The notes: generated from the letters alone by a model not told the origin. 64,000 bases of DNA from Rhizobium sp. BT03 (GCF_030053155.1 NZ_CP125644.1:124001-188000), one strand, 5' to 3'. Positions 50,431-59,253 are shown, counted from the first letter of the stretch. Translations and numbers: made by a program.

Positions 50431-51438
50431 TTACACGGGTATGGTGATTTCGAACTCGGCGCCCGCGCCGGCCGTCTGCAGCAGGCGGATCGTACCACCA
50501 TAGGCGCTCAGCATGGCGCGAACGATGCCGAGGCCCATGCCGGTGCCGCCTTGTTCGCGGCGGGTTGAAAAGAACGGCTGAAAGACACGCTGACGATTTG
50601 CCTCGGAAATACCGCCGCCGTCGTCACGGACAAGAATGATGGTTGTTCGGGCATCGGCTGACACGCTGAGCTCCAACAGCGTGGCGCCATGCTGAAGGGC
50701 GTTCTCGGCGAGGTTGGCAAAGACGATGCCGGCTGCTTCCCGGGGGAGAGCAACCGATATGTCGGTATCGCCTTTGCCTGAGATATCAAGGGCGGGGAAT
50801 TGCCCGCGCAGCGAAGGCAGGATGTCCATCACGCTGCTTTTGCCCTCGATCACTGGGATTTCCGCTTGCGCAAGCTCTCTCAGCCGCTGCAACAGCGCAT
50901 CGAGCCGGGCCGCATCGGCGACGATATTGTCGAGAAAGTGCAAACGTTGGGCCTTCGTCATCGGCCTTTCGGCATCGTCGTCGCGCAGAAGCTCCGCCGC
51001 ACCGCGGATGGCGGTCAGCGGCGATTTCAGTTCGTGGGAGACATGGGCGGCAAAGGAGCCGACATATTCGGTGCGATCGACCAGTTTTCCGGCGAGATCG
51101 AGGAAGCTTTGCGACAGGATGGCGATCTCGCGCGTTCCATAGCTTTCAAGCGGCCGGATTGCCCCCTTGCCGCCGCGGGCGATCTCTTCCGTGCGGGCGA
51201 TCAAGGCGTCGATCGGGCCGGTGATGGTGCGCGTCAGCACATAGGCGATGCCGAGCGTCAGCATGGCGACGACGGCAAGCGCCCCGATTTCCGCCGGCGC
51301 CATCCGGTTCGAACTCACGTCCATGGCGCGAAACCATATGACGATCAGGATCGGCAGCGCCATGACGGCGAGAAGCACGACATAGACGATCAGCGCCAGC
51401 GTCGGGCGCCATTTCGTCCTGACTTTCGGCGCCGGCAT
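50431..51438 (-). CDS. Sensor histidine kinase
   Basis: 335 residues. Two membrane helices (LIVYVVLLAVMALPILIVIWF and IGALAVVAMLTLGIAYVLT) with a very short loop, then a HAMP-like segment (TGPIDALIARTEEIARGG). The H-box is SHELKSPLTAIRGAAELL, the N-box ENALQHGA, G1 DDGGGISEAN and G2 GTGMGLGIVRAM. The small loop suggests sensing within the membrane or through a partner protein. It overlaps the response-regulator stop by one base (TGATG) and the DUF4173 gene is upstream in the same transcription unit. Confidence 0.92.
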   Translation of the reverse strand: MPAPKVRTKWRPTLALIVYVVLLAVMALPILIVIWFRAMDVSSNRMAPAEIGALAVVAMLTLGIAYVLTRTITGPIDALIARTEEIARGGKGAIRPLESYGTREIAILSQSFLDLAGKLVDRTEYVGSFAAHVSHELKSPLTAIRGAAELLRDDDAERPMTKAQRLHFLDNIVADAARLDALLQRLRELAQAEIPVIEGKSSVMDILPSLRGQFPALDISGKGDTDISVALPREAAGIVFANLAENALQHGATLLELSVSADARTTIILVRDDGGGISEANRQRVFQPFFSTRREQGGTGMGLGIVRAMLSAYGGTIRLLQTAGAGAEFEITIPV

Positions 51439-52142
51439 CAGGCCTTCCTCCCGATTTCACCGCCGAGTTTGAAGCCGATGCCGTGAACCGTCGCGATGAT
51501 CCCCTGGCCGCCGGCGGCCAGGAATTTGGCCCTGATGTTGCGGATATGGCTGTCGATCGTCCGATCGGCGACATAGGTTCCGGCGCCATAGGCCGCCTCC
51601 ATCAGACGTTCGCGGCTGAAGACCATATCGGGGCGTGACAATAACGCGTCCAGGATGGCGAATTCGAGCACCGTCATCGTGATGGCGCTGTAGCCGAACA
51701 TGACCGTCCTGCCATGGCGATCCAGGCTGAGTTCGCCGGCGACAAAGGTGGCGCGGCGCCTGTCAGGCCCCGCTTCATTACCGCTGCGCTTCAGGATCAC
51801 CTTGACCCTGGCGACGAGTTCACGCGGGCTGAAGGGTTTGGTGACGTAGTCGTCCCCGCCGATTTCGAGCCCCAGGACCCTGTCGATCTCCTCGTCGCGC
51901 GCCGAAAGAAACAGGATCGGTAAACCCGAAGTTTTGCGGATCTGGCGGCAGACCTCCAGACCATCCATGTCGGGCATGCCGATATCGAGGGTGATGAGAT
52001 CGATGTTGCCGCGGCGGAAGGCCATCATCGCCTCGGTGCCGTTGCTCGCCGCGATCGGCGTCATACCGGCGCGCTCGAGGGCAAAGCAGATCACATCTCG
52101 GATATGCGGTTCGTCATCGACGACGAGAATGCGGGGCGCCAT
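51438..52142 (-). CDS. OmpR-family response regulator
   Basis: 234 residues from ATG 52142, with GCAGGA upstream; a longer start at 52199 would overlap the preceding gene. Receiver: ILVVDDEPHIRDVI, phospho-acceptor Asp in LITLDIGMPDMDGLEV, LFLSARDEE and Lys in DDYVTKPFSPREL. The winged helix spans the last 95 residues (LTVLEF, DRTIDSHIRNIRAK, TVHGIGFKL). Partner of the adjacent kinase. Confidence 0.93.
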   Translation of the reverse strand: MAPRILVVDDEPHIRDVICFALERAGMTPIAASNGTEAMMAFRRGNIDLITLDIGMPDMDGLEVCRQIRKTSGLPILFLSARDEEIDRVLGLEIGGDDYVTKPFSPRELVARVKVILKRSGNEAGPDRRRATFVAGELSLDRHGRTVMFGYSAITMTVLEFAILDALLSRPDMVFSRERLMEAAYGAGTYVADRTIDSHIRNIRAKFLAAGGQGIIATVHGIGFKLGGEIGRKA

Positions 52143-52188
52143 CACCGGTCCTGCGTTGTTTGCCGTGCCTGTTGTTATCGTTCTCGTT

Positions 52189-53685
52189 CTATCTTGCAAT
52201 GGCTGCAGGAGACAGAAGATAGGTTTCCAGCCGCGCCGCCCGGAAAGTCCAGCTCCGCCAGTCGCGCCGGCGCATCTCGAAATTCCTGGCGAGGTCGTAG
52301 CGAACTGTCACTGCTTCGTTTCTTTGGTCGATCAGGTGGTCCGGCAATTTAAGGAGGTAGAGGTCAAGCGCCGGAATGACGGAGGGGCCGAGCGAGGAGA
52401 GATAAGAAAGGTCGAGCGGCGGGCCTTCCTGGCTGATCTCCTGGCTGTGGGCGACATTGAAGCGGGCGATGAAAGCAGGGAAATCGATGAAGGAGCTGAT
52501 GTAGAAAACCATAAGAAGGGAGGCGAGATTCGTCGCGACCAGCCACGCATTGGATCGGTTGAGCAGAATGCGCAGCAGGATCAAGACAAGGCCGATGGCG
52601 ACGATACCCATCCAGAGGCCGGCGGCGACACGCAGTTCGGTCAGCGAATAAACCTCGACATAGAGACCAAGCCGCAGCATCGACGACAGGCAGAGCAAGA
52701 TATTCTGGCCGATCCAGGCGTGAACGAGGCCGCGGATCAGCGGGCTGTGATCGCCGGGGCCGCCGCGCCGCATGGCGATGAGAACGAAAGCTGCGGCAAG
52801 AAGCGCTGTGGCAATCAGCGGATAGGCGCCGCGATGGGCATACTCGGCATGGCTCATGTGCTCTGGCAGATCTGCGCCACCCCAGAGATAGACGAGATCG
52901 AGAAGCGTCTGCACGGCAAAGAGCGCATTGAACAGGACGAGCGACCGCAGCAGCGAGGCATGGCCGAACGGCGCGTTTTTGACCGGCACGATCATGAAGG
53001 TCCTGCCGGCCTGCAACCTCCTGGCGCGACGCTTCAGGCGCGGCCGCAACATCGCCCAGGCGACGACGGCAATCATCATCCAGAAGCCGATCCGCCAAAG
53101 GTCGAAAAACTGCAGCAGCGCGGCAAAATTAATACTGCGGAGCGCGATTTCGATAAGCGGGTTCGCAGCTGCAAACAGAGATAAAAAGACCGCTGCGAGG
53201 ACAATCGGCATGATCCAGAGGCCGATGCCCTGTCGGAGCGCGGTGAACGAGAAACGTTTTCCCGGTGTCGCAAGAGACTTCCTGATATCTTCGGCAAGCC
53301 GCAGGGGAATGACGAGGGCGAAACGGAAGAATACCGGGGGCAGGGCGGGCAGGCGGCGGGGCAGGAGCCTGGCGCTGACGAGCGCAACCGACATCAGCGC
53401 GCCGAGGCAAAGGGCAACGCCCGTCAACGAAGGCGATTCCATCAGGGGCGCCGACGCCAGAACCGAGAGGCCGAGCAGGAAAGCCGCGATCGAAAATCGA
53501 GCCCTCTTCCTGGCCGAAAGCAGAATGCCGGCGCAGAGGGCGAGCGAAAAAAGGAAAAGGTTTATCCCGAGCTCCTGGCCAAAGATCAGAAAATCCGCAA
53601 GTGCCACGAGCGCAAGCAGCGCGACGGTCCGGCCGCTGCCGCGTCTGATGGGCATCGGTTCTGTCAAAGTATCGGCTGTATCCAT
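52189..53685 (-). CDS. DUF4173-family polytopic membrane protein
   Basis: 498 residues from ATG 53685 (GAGGAG upstream). About 12 hydrophobic segments from TVALLALVALADFLIFG; the DUF4173 signature covers LVLFNALFAVQTLLDLVYLWGGADLPEHMSHAEYAHRGAYPLIATALLAAAFVL and the Arg/His-rich periplasmic tail. It precedes the two-component genes with a 46-base gap to the chosen regulator start. Function of DUF4173 is not established; co-occurrence with the two-component pair suggests a role in signal sensing or envelope stress. Confidence 0.85.
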   Translation of the reverse strand: MDTADTLTEPMPIRRGSGRTVALLALVALADFLIFGQELGINLFLFSLALCAGILLSARKRARFSIAAFLLGLSVLASAPLMESPSLTGVALCLGALMSVALVSARLLPRRLPALPPVFFRFALVIPLRLAEDIRKSLATPGKRFSFTALRQGIGLWIMPIVLAAVFLSLFAAANPLIEIALRSINFAALLQFFDLWRIGFWMMIAVVAWAMLRPRLKRRARRLQAGRTFMIVPVKNAPFGHASLLRSLVLFNALFAVQTLLDLVYLWGGADLPEHMSHAEYAHRGAYPLIATALLAAAFVLIAMRRGGPGDHSPLIRGLVHAWIGQNILLCLSSMLRLGLYVEVYSLTELRVAAGLWMGIVAIGLVLILLRILLNRSNAWLVATNLASLLMVFYISSFIDFPAFIARFNVAHSQEISQEGPPLDLSYLSSLGPSVIPALDLYLLKLPDHLIDQRNEAVTVRYDLARNFEMRRRDWRSWTFRAARLETYLLSPAAIAR

Positions 53686-53852
53686 GGCTGCTCCTCTTGC
53701 AAATGCTGCGTTTCGATCACGATGAGCCTGCTTCCCAACCTCGCCGCGGCGGGGGCGTCTTGAGGCCTGTCCGCAAGCCACCACCCGTCATTGCGCAGGC
53801 GTTTCGGCAAAACGCAGGGTGCGGGATGGGGCGGAATGTCGTTCTTGCTCAT
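53664..53852 (-). CDS. Possible small protein overlapping the DUF4173 gene start
   Basis: 62 residues beginning MSKNDIPPHPAPCVLPKRLR and containing NDGWWLADRPQ. Its 3' end overlaps the DUF4173 start by 22 bases. The aromatic-rich phrase looks protein-like, but no ribosome site is clear. Low confidence. Confidence 0.35.
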   Translation of the reverse strand: MSKNDIPPHPAPCVLPKRLRNDGWWLADRPQDAPAAARLGSRLIVIETQHLQEEQPWIQPIL

Positions 53853-54058
53853 GGCGGGAAGATGCCGCGCCGGATTGCAGATTTTGTGCAGAAGGTGAGG
53901 AGCTATTCAGGAATCGCCCGCGGCCCGAAAGATACGGAAAGGCTTTGCGAAAAGCGCGCCGGCGGGCGTCGCCCAATCAAGCGATATCTGGCGCAGCCTC
54001 GTTCACCGAACGACCAGTTGGCATTGGTGAGAAGATCAATGAGGGAATAGAGACGGGC

Positions 54059-54247
54059 TCATCTGAATCGTGGTGCGCGCTTGGCGTTGTGAAGCAGTTC
54101 GCAGGCTGTCGCGAACGGCCCGAAAAGTTTGAGCAACAGCGCCTGTTCCTCGGCATCTATCCGATGGCGAGCGCAGAACTCGGTCACCGACCAGACTTTC
54201 GTCAGATCATCGGTCTCAATGTGTTTGGGTTCGATGTGTTCGGTCAA
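54059..54247 (-). CDS. Small uncharacterised protein related to the one at 22933
   Basis: 62 residues from TTG 54247, supported by GGAGG 8 bases upstream. VWSVTEFCARHRIDAEEQAL and LLKLFGPFATACELLHNAKR mirror the protein at 22933-23130. No known domain. The repetition of this family twice on one plasmid suggests a real function, perhaps regulatory. It stands alone between the DUF4173 and RapA-like genes. Confidence 0.6.
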   Translation of the reverse strand: MTEHIEPKHIETDDLTKVWSVTEFCARHRIDAEEQALLLKLFGPFATACELLHNAKRAPRFR

Positions 54248-54364
54248 GGGCGTGTCCTCCGAACTTCGAGACTACCCTTCCCCGGAGTATATAAGAACTA
54301 GCTAAAAATAATTATTTTAGCGGTCCAGCCAAACTTCGCCTAAAAGGCAGGCGGATAGACGAAG

Positions 54365-54390
54365 ACGCCCGCCGATTGCGCGGCGGGCGT
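54365..54390. terminator. Hairpin terminator after the RapA-like gene
   Basis: Stem ACGCCCGCCG with its complement and a 6-base loop, 27 bases past the RapA-like stop on the minus strand. No long T-run follows, so efficiency is uncertain. Confidence 0.55.
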
Positions 54391-54416
54391 TGTATTCCCT
54401 GATCTATCGTTGTCGA

Positions 54417-55133
54417 TCAAACGATATGGGATGAGTCAAAATCCGTGCCGGTGATGTTGAGCGTCACCTTGGCGGTGTCCGTGTGGCCTTCGCCGTCGGA
54501 GATCTTGTAGTAACGGAGAACTTCCGTGTAGGTCTCGCCCGCAACCAGATCGGTGTTCAGGTCGTAGGTGAACGTACCATCCGACTTGACATGGAAGGTG
54601 CCGTAGGTGCCGGCAACGTCGGTAACGGCGTCAGTCTTGGCGTCGACCTGCGTGCTCAGGAACTGGCGGAGGAACATCTTGCCGTTGTCGCCGGCAATGT
54701 CGTTGTCCAGAACGTTGCCGCCGATGGCATGGCCCTCGGTGAAGCTGAAGGTATCGTCGACAGCGACCGGCTTGATCTGAGTTACGCCCTGGATGTTCAG
54801 GGTGAACAGACCGACATCGGTATGACCGCTGCCGTCGGAGATCTTGTAGGAAACCTTTTCCTGATAGGATTCGCCGTTGGCGAAGCCGATCTTGGCGGCA
54901 TCGCTCAGGACGTAGGTGTAGCTGCCGTCCGGCTTGACGAAGAACGTGCCATAGTCGCCCTGGATCTCGGTGATCTGGCTGTTGCCGCCCTTGGCGTTAA
55001 CCGTCGCGCCGTCGAAGGCGCGCAGGAACAGGTGGCCGTTGTCGGACGAATCGTTGGAAAGCAGATTTCCTGAAATAACGTCGGTTTCTAGAAATGTTGC
55101 ACTATCATCGGTTGCGTGTATCGGCGAAGCCAT
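54417..55133 (-). CDS. RapA-like secreted adhesin with two cadherin-like (Ra) domains
   Basis: 238 residues with strong AAGGAGAGAG upstream of ATG 55133. Two tandem repeats: ATDDSATFLETDVISGNLLSNDSSDNGHLFLRAF...YGTFFVKPDGSYTYVL and AVDDTFSFTEGHAIGGNVLDNDIAGDNGKMFLRQF...YGTFHVKSDGTFTYDL, each ending in a YKISDG(S/E)GHTD strand. No Sec signal. Size and two-repeat layout match RapA1 of R. leguminosarum, a calcium-binding agglutinin exported by the PrsD-PrsE type I system. The Asp-rich loops fit calcium binding. Secretion is inferred from the family. Confidence 0.85.
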   Translation of the reverse strand: MASPIHATDDSATFLETDVISGNLLSNDSSDNGHLFLRAFDGATVNAKGGNSQITEIQGDYGTFFVKPDGSYTYVLSDAAKIGFANGESYQEKVSYKISDGSGHTDVGLFTLNIQGVTQIKPVAVDDTFSFTEGHAIGGNVLDNDIAGDNGKMFLRQFLSTQVDAKTDAVTDVAGTYGTFHVKSDGTFTYDLNTDLVAGETYTEVLRYYKISDGEGHTDTAKVTLNITGTDFDSSHIV

Positions 55134-55549
55134 CGCTCTCTCCTTAAATTATTATGACGGGTCAGTTTTGACCTCAGCAAGCGGCCCCTTTAACAACCTA
55201 TTAATACTGCAAGTCAATAGCTTATTTAATGAAAGGTTAATGTCGTCCCCGATATCGGCATTGCTTCATTCCCGGCGGAATATTTTCATTTTCAAGCCAA
55301 ATTGAAGAAAATCCGACTAAATCTATACCCGGTTAACTTGAAGATCCGCAACGAATATATCTAAGGGCGATTCCCGGCGCCGAACCGAGCCATTCCGCTC
55401 TATCCGTTGCAATCACGTTCTCCGACGACTATTTTAGGGCTGAAGCGGAAATCGAAGCCGTCGCGGCTTGGGAACGAGACGCTTGTACATCGGCTGAATC
55501 GACGCGCCCTTGGGGCAGCGCGATGGTCAAACCCACAACAATCGAATGA

Positions 55550-55729
55550 GGCCGGCAATCGCCGGTAAAGGATTTTTTTGAACGATACAAAACAGCCACC
55601 GCGGTTGCGGTGGCCAACCCGCGGGAGCGTGACGAAGCCGTCCGCCGCACTGCCAAGACGTGGAAGCCGTCTCCCTGCCTTCTCGCCGGCGGCGAATTGC
55701 AGGCGCTGATCGCCGAGCAGCTCGGCTGA
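55550..55729 (+). other. Possible coding remnant upstream of rpsU
   Basis: The frame KDFFERYKTATAVAVANPRE, then RDEAVRRTAKTWKPSPCLLA and GGELQALIAEQLG-stop, is open for 60 codons with a natural composition but lacks an ATG, and an in-frame stop precedes it. It may be a truncated gene. Elsewhere in 55134-55765 I see only the RapA-like promoter region and a small GC hairpin near 55600. Confidence 0.25.
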
Positions 55730-55765
55730 GCGCTCAGCATACCTTACGAAAAAGGAGAATTCGAA

Positions 55766-55996
55766 ATGCAAGTACTCGTCAGAGACAACAACGTGGATCA
55801 AGCCCTCAGAGTTTTGAAAAAGAAAATGCAGCGCGAGGGCCTGTTCCGCGAAATGAAGGAACGGCGCGCCTATGAGAAGCCCTCCGAACGGCGCGTCAGG
55901 GAAAAGACACAGGCGATCAGCCGGCAGCGCAAGGCGGCACGCAAGTTGCAGAGTGAAGGCCTGATCGCCGGGCCGAAGCGGACGGCCGCCCGTTAG
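55766..55996 (+). CDS. rpsU: Ribosomal protein S21
   Basis: 76 residues, AAAGGAG upstream. [47 protein letters not shown] is the complete S21 signature with a basic tail ending [16 protein letters not shown]21 belongs to the 30S subunit and helps translation initiation. Finding it on a repABC plasmid implies an extra paralogue of a chromosomal gene, possibly expressed under particular conditions. The next gene, 74 bases on, is an unrelated small protein. Confidence 0.93.
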   Translation: MQVLVRDNNVDQALRVLKKKMQREGLFREMKERRAYEKPSERRVREKTQAISRQRKAARKLQSEGLIAGPKRTAAR

Positions 55997-56070
55997 AGCA
56001 ATTGCAGCCAAAGTGCACACGGCCGGCCTTGCCAAGATTCGACGGTTACATTCTCCGGAAAGGACAGACG

Positions 56071-56265
56071 ATGGACGAATTGAATAGCCTCACCGTTTCA
56101 GAAGAACGCCTCGAGGATTGCCGCGATGTCGTGGAGCCGGATCTGCAGGATCTGATCCAACGCGCATTGACCTCAGGCTTTTCCCGCGAGGAAATCCTCA
56201 TCGCCGTCAGCGAACTGGTCGCTGAAGACTTCGCAATCGTGATGGAAACCCCAAGCGTGCATTGA
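56071..56265 (+). CDS. Small acidic protein, 64 residues
   Basis: ATG 56071 preceded by AAAGGA. MDELNSLTVSEERLEDCRDV then EPDLQDLIQRALTSGFSREE and ILIAVSELVAEDFAIVMETP; acidic and helical, with a segment resembling antitoxin or adaptor helices. No family recognised. Same strand and spacing suggest co-transcription with rpsU. Confidence 0.6.
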   Translation: MDELNSLTVSEERLEDCRDVVEPDLQDLIQRALTSGFSREEILIAVSELVAEDFAIVMETPSVH

Positions 56266-56335
56266 GGAACAAGCGCAATAGATGTGTCAGTGCCCGAATA
56301 TGCGGAACATTGACCTCGGTGCATGAAAGCGCTGT

Positions 56336-57247
56336 TCAAGCCTGCTTGGTCGAGGCCTTGACGAAATCGATGAAGGCCCGCAAGGGCGCCGGCACCAGCC
56401 GCCGTCCGGGATAATAGAGGAACGGCCCGGAAAAGCGCTGCCACCACGGCTCGAGGATAGGCTCCAGGGCGCCGCTCTCAAAATGCGGACGCAGCCAGTC
56501 CTCGAAAACGCAGATGATGCCTGTGCCCGCTATCGCTGCGTCGACGGTCAGATCGGTCGCGCCGCCGACCCTGACGATCAATGGCCCCGAAGGGTCGACC
56601 CGCACCACTTCGCCGTCCCGTTCGAACTCCCAGGGTGTCGTCAGCGCGCCGCTGGCAAAGCGGCCGAGCAGACAGGCATGGTCGAGGAGTTCGCTCGGAT
56701 GCTGCGGCCGGCCATGGCGGTCGAGATAATCGGGGGAGGCTGCGGTGGCAAAGCGCTGAACACGCGGCCCGATCGGCACGGCGATCATATCCTGCTCCAG
56801 CCGCTCATCATAACGGATGCCGGCGTCGCAGCCGGCGGCGAGCACGTCGACGAAACTCTCCTCGGCGATCACCTCGAGGCGAATGTCGGGATAGGCGGCG
56901 AGGAACGGTGGAACGATGGCGGGCAGCACCAGCCGCGCGGCACTGACCGGGACATTGAGCCGCAGCGATCCGGCCGGCCTGTCGCGAAACCCATTGACGA
57001 CGTCGAGCGCCGACTCCACCTCGGTCAGCGCCGGGCCGAGCCGCTCCAGCAAACCCTTGCCCGCTTCGGTCGGGACGACGCTGCGTGTCGTGCGGTTGAA
57101 GAGCCTGACGCCGAGTTCGGCCTCCAGACGGCGCACCGCCTCGCTGAGGAAGGAGGCGCTGCTACCGCTTGCACGTGCGCCCTCGCGGAAACCACCGGCC
57201 CGCGCCACGGCAACAAAGGCGTTGAGATCCCCCAGATCGACTTTCAC
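56336..57247 (-). CDS. LysR-family transcriptional regulator
   Basis: 303 residues. N-terminal HTH: DLNAFVAVARAGGFREGARASGSSASFLSEAVRRLEAELGVRLFNRTTRSVVPTEAG. The effector-binding half includes GSLRLNVPVSAARLVLPAIVPPFLAAYPDIRLEVIAEE. It is divergent from the aldo/keto reductase gene with a 96-bp gap, the usual layout for a LysR activator and its target. Confidence 0.92.
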   Translation of the reverse strand: MKVDLGDLNAFVAVARAGGFREGARASGSSASFLSEAVRRLEAELGVRLFNRTTRSVVPTEAGKGLLERLGPALTEVESALDVVNGFRDRPAGSLRLNVPVSAARLVLPAIVPPFLAAYPDIRLEVIAEESFVDVLAAGCDAGIRYDERLEQDMIAVPIGPRVQRFATAASPDYLDRHGRPQHPSELLDHACLLGRFASGALTTPWEFERDGEVVRVDPSGPLIVRVGGATDLTVDAAIAGTGIICVFEDWLRPHFESGALEPILEPWWQRFSGPFLYYPGRRLVPAPLRAFIDFVKASTKQA

Positions 57248-57343
57248 TGTTCGCCACTCCGCACGGCCTGTGCGGATTGTACCGAATTATCACGCGCGCC
57301 GACAACGCCTATCTTGGGGTCACCTCTTGAAAGGAGTGAGATC

Positions 57344-58219
57344 ATGTCCATCATCGATCAGTCCGGAATCTTCAAACTCGGTGACCGCAGCGTGAAGCGG
57401 CTCGGCTACGGCGCCATGCAGCTTGCCGGGCCCGGCGTGTTCGGCCCGCCCAGGGATCACGGCGCGGCCTTGGCCGTGCTGCGCGAGGCGGTTGCATCAG
57501 GCGTAAACCACATCGACACCAGCGATTTCTACGGCCCGCACGTCACCAACCGGATCATCCGCGAAGCGCTCCATCCCTATCGCGACGATCTCGTCATCGT
57601 CACCAAGATCGGCGCGCGGCGCGGCACGGACGGATCCTGGATTCCGGCTTTCTCGCGCGAAGAGCTGACGGCGGCCGTGCACGACAATCTTCGTAATCTG
57701 GGCCTGGACGTGCTTGACGTCGTCAACCTCAGAATCATGTTCGACGTTCATGGCCCTGCCGAAGGGTCGATTGAAGCACCCGTGACGGTGCTGGCCGACC
57801 TCCAGCGGCAGGGACTGGTCCGTCATGTGGGCTTAAGCAACGCCACATCGAAGCAGATTGCCGAAGGGCGCGGAATCACCGAGATCGCCTGCGTGCAGAA
57901 CCAATATAATCTCGCACATCGGGCCGACGATCGCCTGATCGACGCACTCGCTCGCGAGGGCACCGCTTATGTGCCCTTTTTCCCGCTCGGCGGCTTCAGC
58001 CCGCTGCAGTCCTCCACCCTGTCCGATGTCGCCGCACGCCTCGATGCGACGCCCATGCAGGTCGCGCTCGCCTGGCTGCTGCGCCGCGCACCGAATATCC
58101 TGCTGATCCCCGGCACCTCGTCCGTCGGCCATCTCAGGGAGAACCTCGCCGCCGCCGGGCTTGTTCTGCCGGATGAGGCTATCGACGAACTCGACCAAAT
58201 CGGGAGCATCGCCGCCTAA
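57344..58219 (+). CDS. Aldo/keto reductase
   Basis: 291 residues from ATG 57344 (AAAGGAG upstream). LGYGAMQLAGPGVFGPPRDH, catalytic Asp and Tyr in VNHIDTSDFYGPHVTNRIIREAL, Lys in VIVTKIGARRG, and LLIPGTSSVGHLRENLAAAG (NADPH site) are canonical. The usual catalytic His near WVDYLQLHR is replaced by NLRIMFDVHG, a variation seen in some members. Substrate unknown. Confidence 0.9.
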   Translation: MSIIDQSGIFKLGDRSVKRLGYGAMQLAGPGVFGPPRDHGAALAVLREAVASGVNHIDTSDFYGPHVTNRIIREALHPYRDDLVIVTKIGARRGTDGSWIPAFSREELTAAVHDNLRNLGLDVLDVVNLRIMFDVHGPAEGSIEAPVTVLADLQRQGLVRHVGLSNATSKQIAEGRGITEIACVQNQYNLAHRADDRLIDALAREGTAYVPFFPLGGFSPLQSSTLSDVAARLDATPMQVALAWLLRRAPNILLIPGTSSVGHLRENLAAAGLVLPDEAIDELDQIGSIAA

Positions 58220-58237
58220 TCGTAGGCCGCGAGCTAT

Positions 58238-58268
58238 CGCGACACCACGCTCCACACCTGGTGTCGCG
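58238..58268. terminator. Bidirectional hairpin between aldo/keto reductase and ppk2
   Basis: Ten-base perfect stem CGCGACACCA with its complement, 11-base loop, between convergent genes. No strong T-run on either side. Confidence 0.55.
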
Positions 58269-58338
58269 AAGCCGAAAGCATCAGCGACGCTGGAAAGCGC
58301 TCGTCATCTCCGGCCGTGAAGACCGGTACGGTTATGCC

Positions 58339-59253
58339 TCAATAGCGCTCCGGCACGTGCATTTCGGGCGGAACCGGCGCCCTGTTGTAGTCGGCATGGC
58401 GGATGCGATCCGGCAGCTCGATGTCGGGTTTTGGAACATCCTCATAAGGGATCTGCTCAAGAAGATGGGCGATGCAGTTCAAACGCGCCCGTTTCTTGTC
58501 GACGGCCTGGACCACCCACCAGGGTGCATCCTTGCTGTGCGTACGCGCCAGCATTTCTTCCTTGGCCTTGGTATATTCCTCCCAATGGACACGGCTTTCC
58601 ATATCCATCGGTGAAAGCTTCCACTGCTTCAGCGGATCGTGAATACGCATCTTGAAGCGGAATTCCTGCTCCTCATCGGTGATCGAAAACCAATATTTGA
58701 TCAGCACGATTCCGGAACGGACCAGCATGCGTTCGAATTCAGGCACCGAGCGGAAAAACTCCTCGAGTTCATCAGGAGTGCAGAACCCCATCACCCGCTC
58801 GACACCGGCGCGATTGTACCAGCTTCGGTCGAAGAGCACGATTTCGCCGGCTGTGGGAAGGTGCGGGACATAGCGCTGGAAATACCATTGATGGCGCTCC
58901 CGCTCGGTCGGGGCGGGCAGAGCGACGGTCCGGCAGACGCGCGGGTTGAGCCTCTGGGTGACGCGCTTGATCGCGCCGCCCTTGCCGGCCGAATCGCGGC
59001 CTTCGAAAAGCACCACCACCTTCAGCTTCTTGTGCTGAACCCAATCCTGCAGTCGCACCAGTTCGTGCTGCAACCGGAAGAGTTCCCGGAAATAGATCTT
59101 TCGCTCGAGCGTCTGCTCGGCCGGTTCCGACATTCCCTCGGCGACCAGATCGTCCAGCCGGTCCTCCTCCATCTGCATTTCCAACTCCTCATCGAAGCTG
59201 TCGGCGATTTCGGCCTTTATCCGGTTAAGCTGGTCCTGATGTGATTGCGACAT
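58339..59253 (-). CDS. ppk2: Polyphosphate kinase 2
   Basis: 304 residues (GGAAGGAAA upstream). Walker A in VLFEGRDSAGKGGAIKRVTQRLNPR, then VALPAPTERERHQWYFQRYVPHLPTAGEIVLFDRSWYNRAGVERVMGF and FEFRFKMRIHDPLKQWKLSPMD are diagnostic of class I PPK2. The N-terminus carries an acidic helix rich in Glu and Asp. PPK2 enzymes phosphorylate ADP or GDP with polyphosphate. Plasmid paralogues of PPK2 are common in rhizobia. Confidence 0.93.
   Translation of the reverse strand: MSQSHQDQLNRIKAEIADSFDEELEMQMEEDRLDDLVAEGMSEPAEQTLERKIYFRELFRLQHELVRLQDWVQHKKLKVVVLFEGRDSAGKGGAIKRVTQRLNPRVCRTVALPAPTERERHQWYFQRYVPHLPTAGEIVLFDRSWYNRAGVERVMGFCTPDELEEFFRSVPEFERMLVRSGIVLIKYWFSITDEEQEFRFKMRIHDPLKQWKLSPMDMESRVHWEEYTKAKEEMLARTHSKDAPWWVVQAVDKKRARLNCIAHLLEQIPYEDVPKPDIELPDRIRHADYNRAPVPPEMHVPERY

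Noticed and set aside
51934..53184. Plus-strand open frame of 416 codons opposite the DUF4173 gene
   Set aside because: Low-complexity charged sequence and fully antisense to a clear membrane protein.
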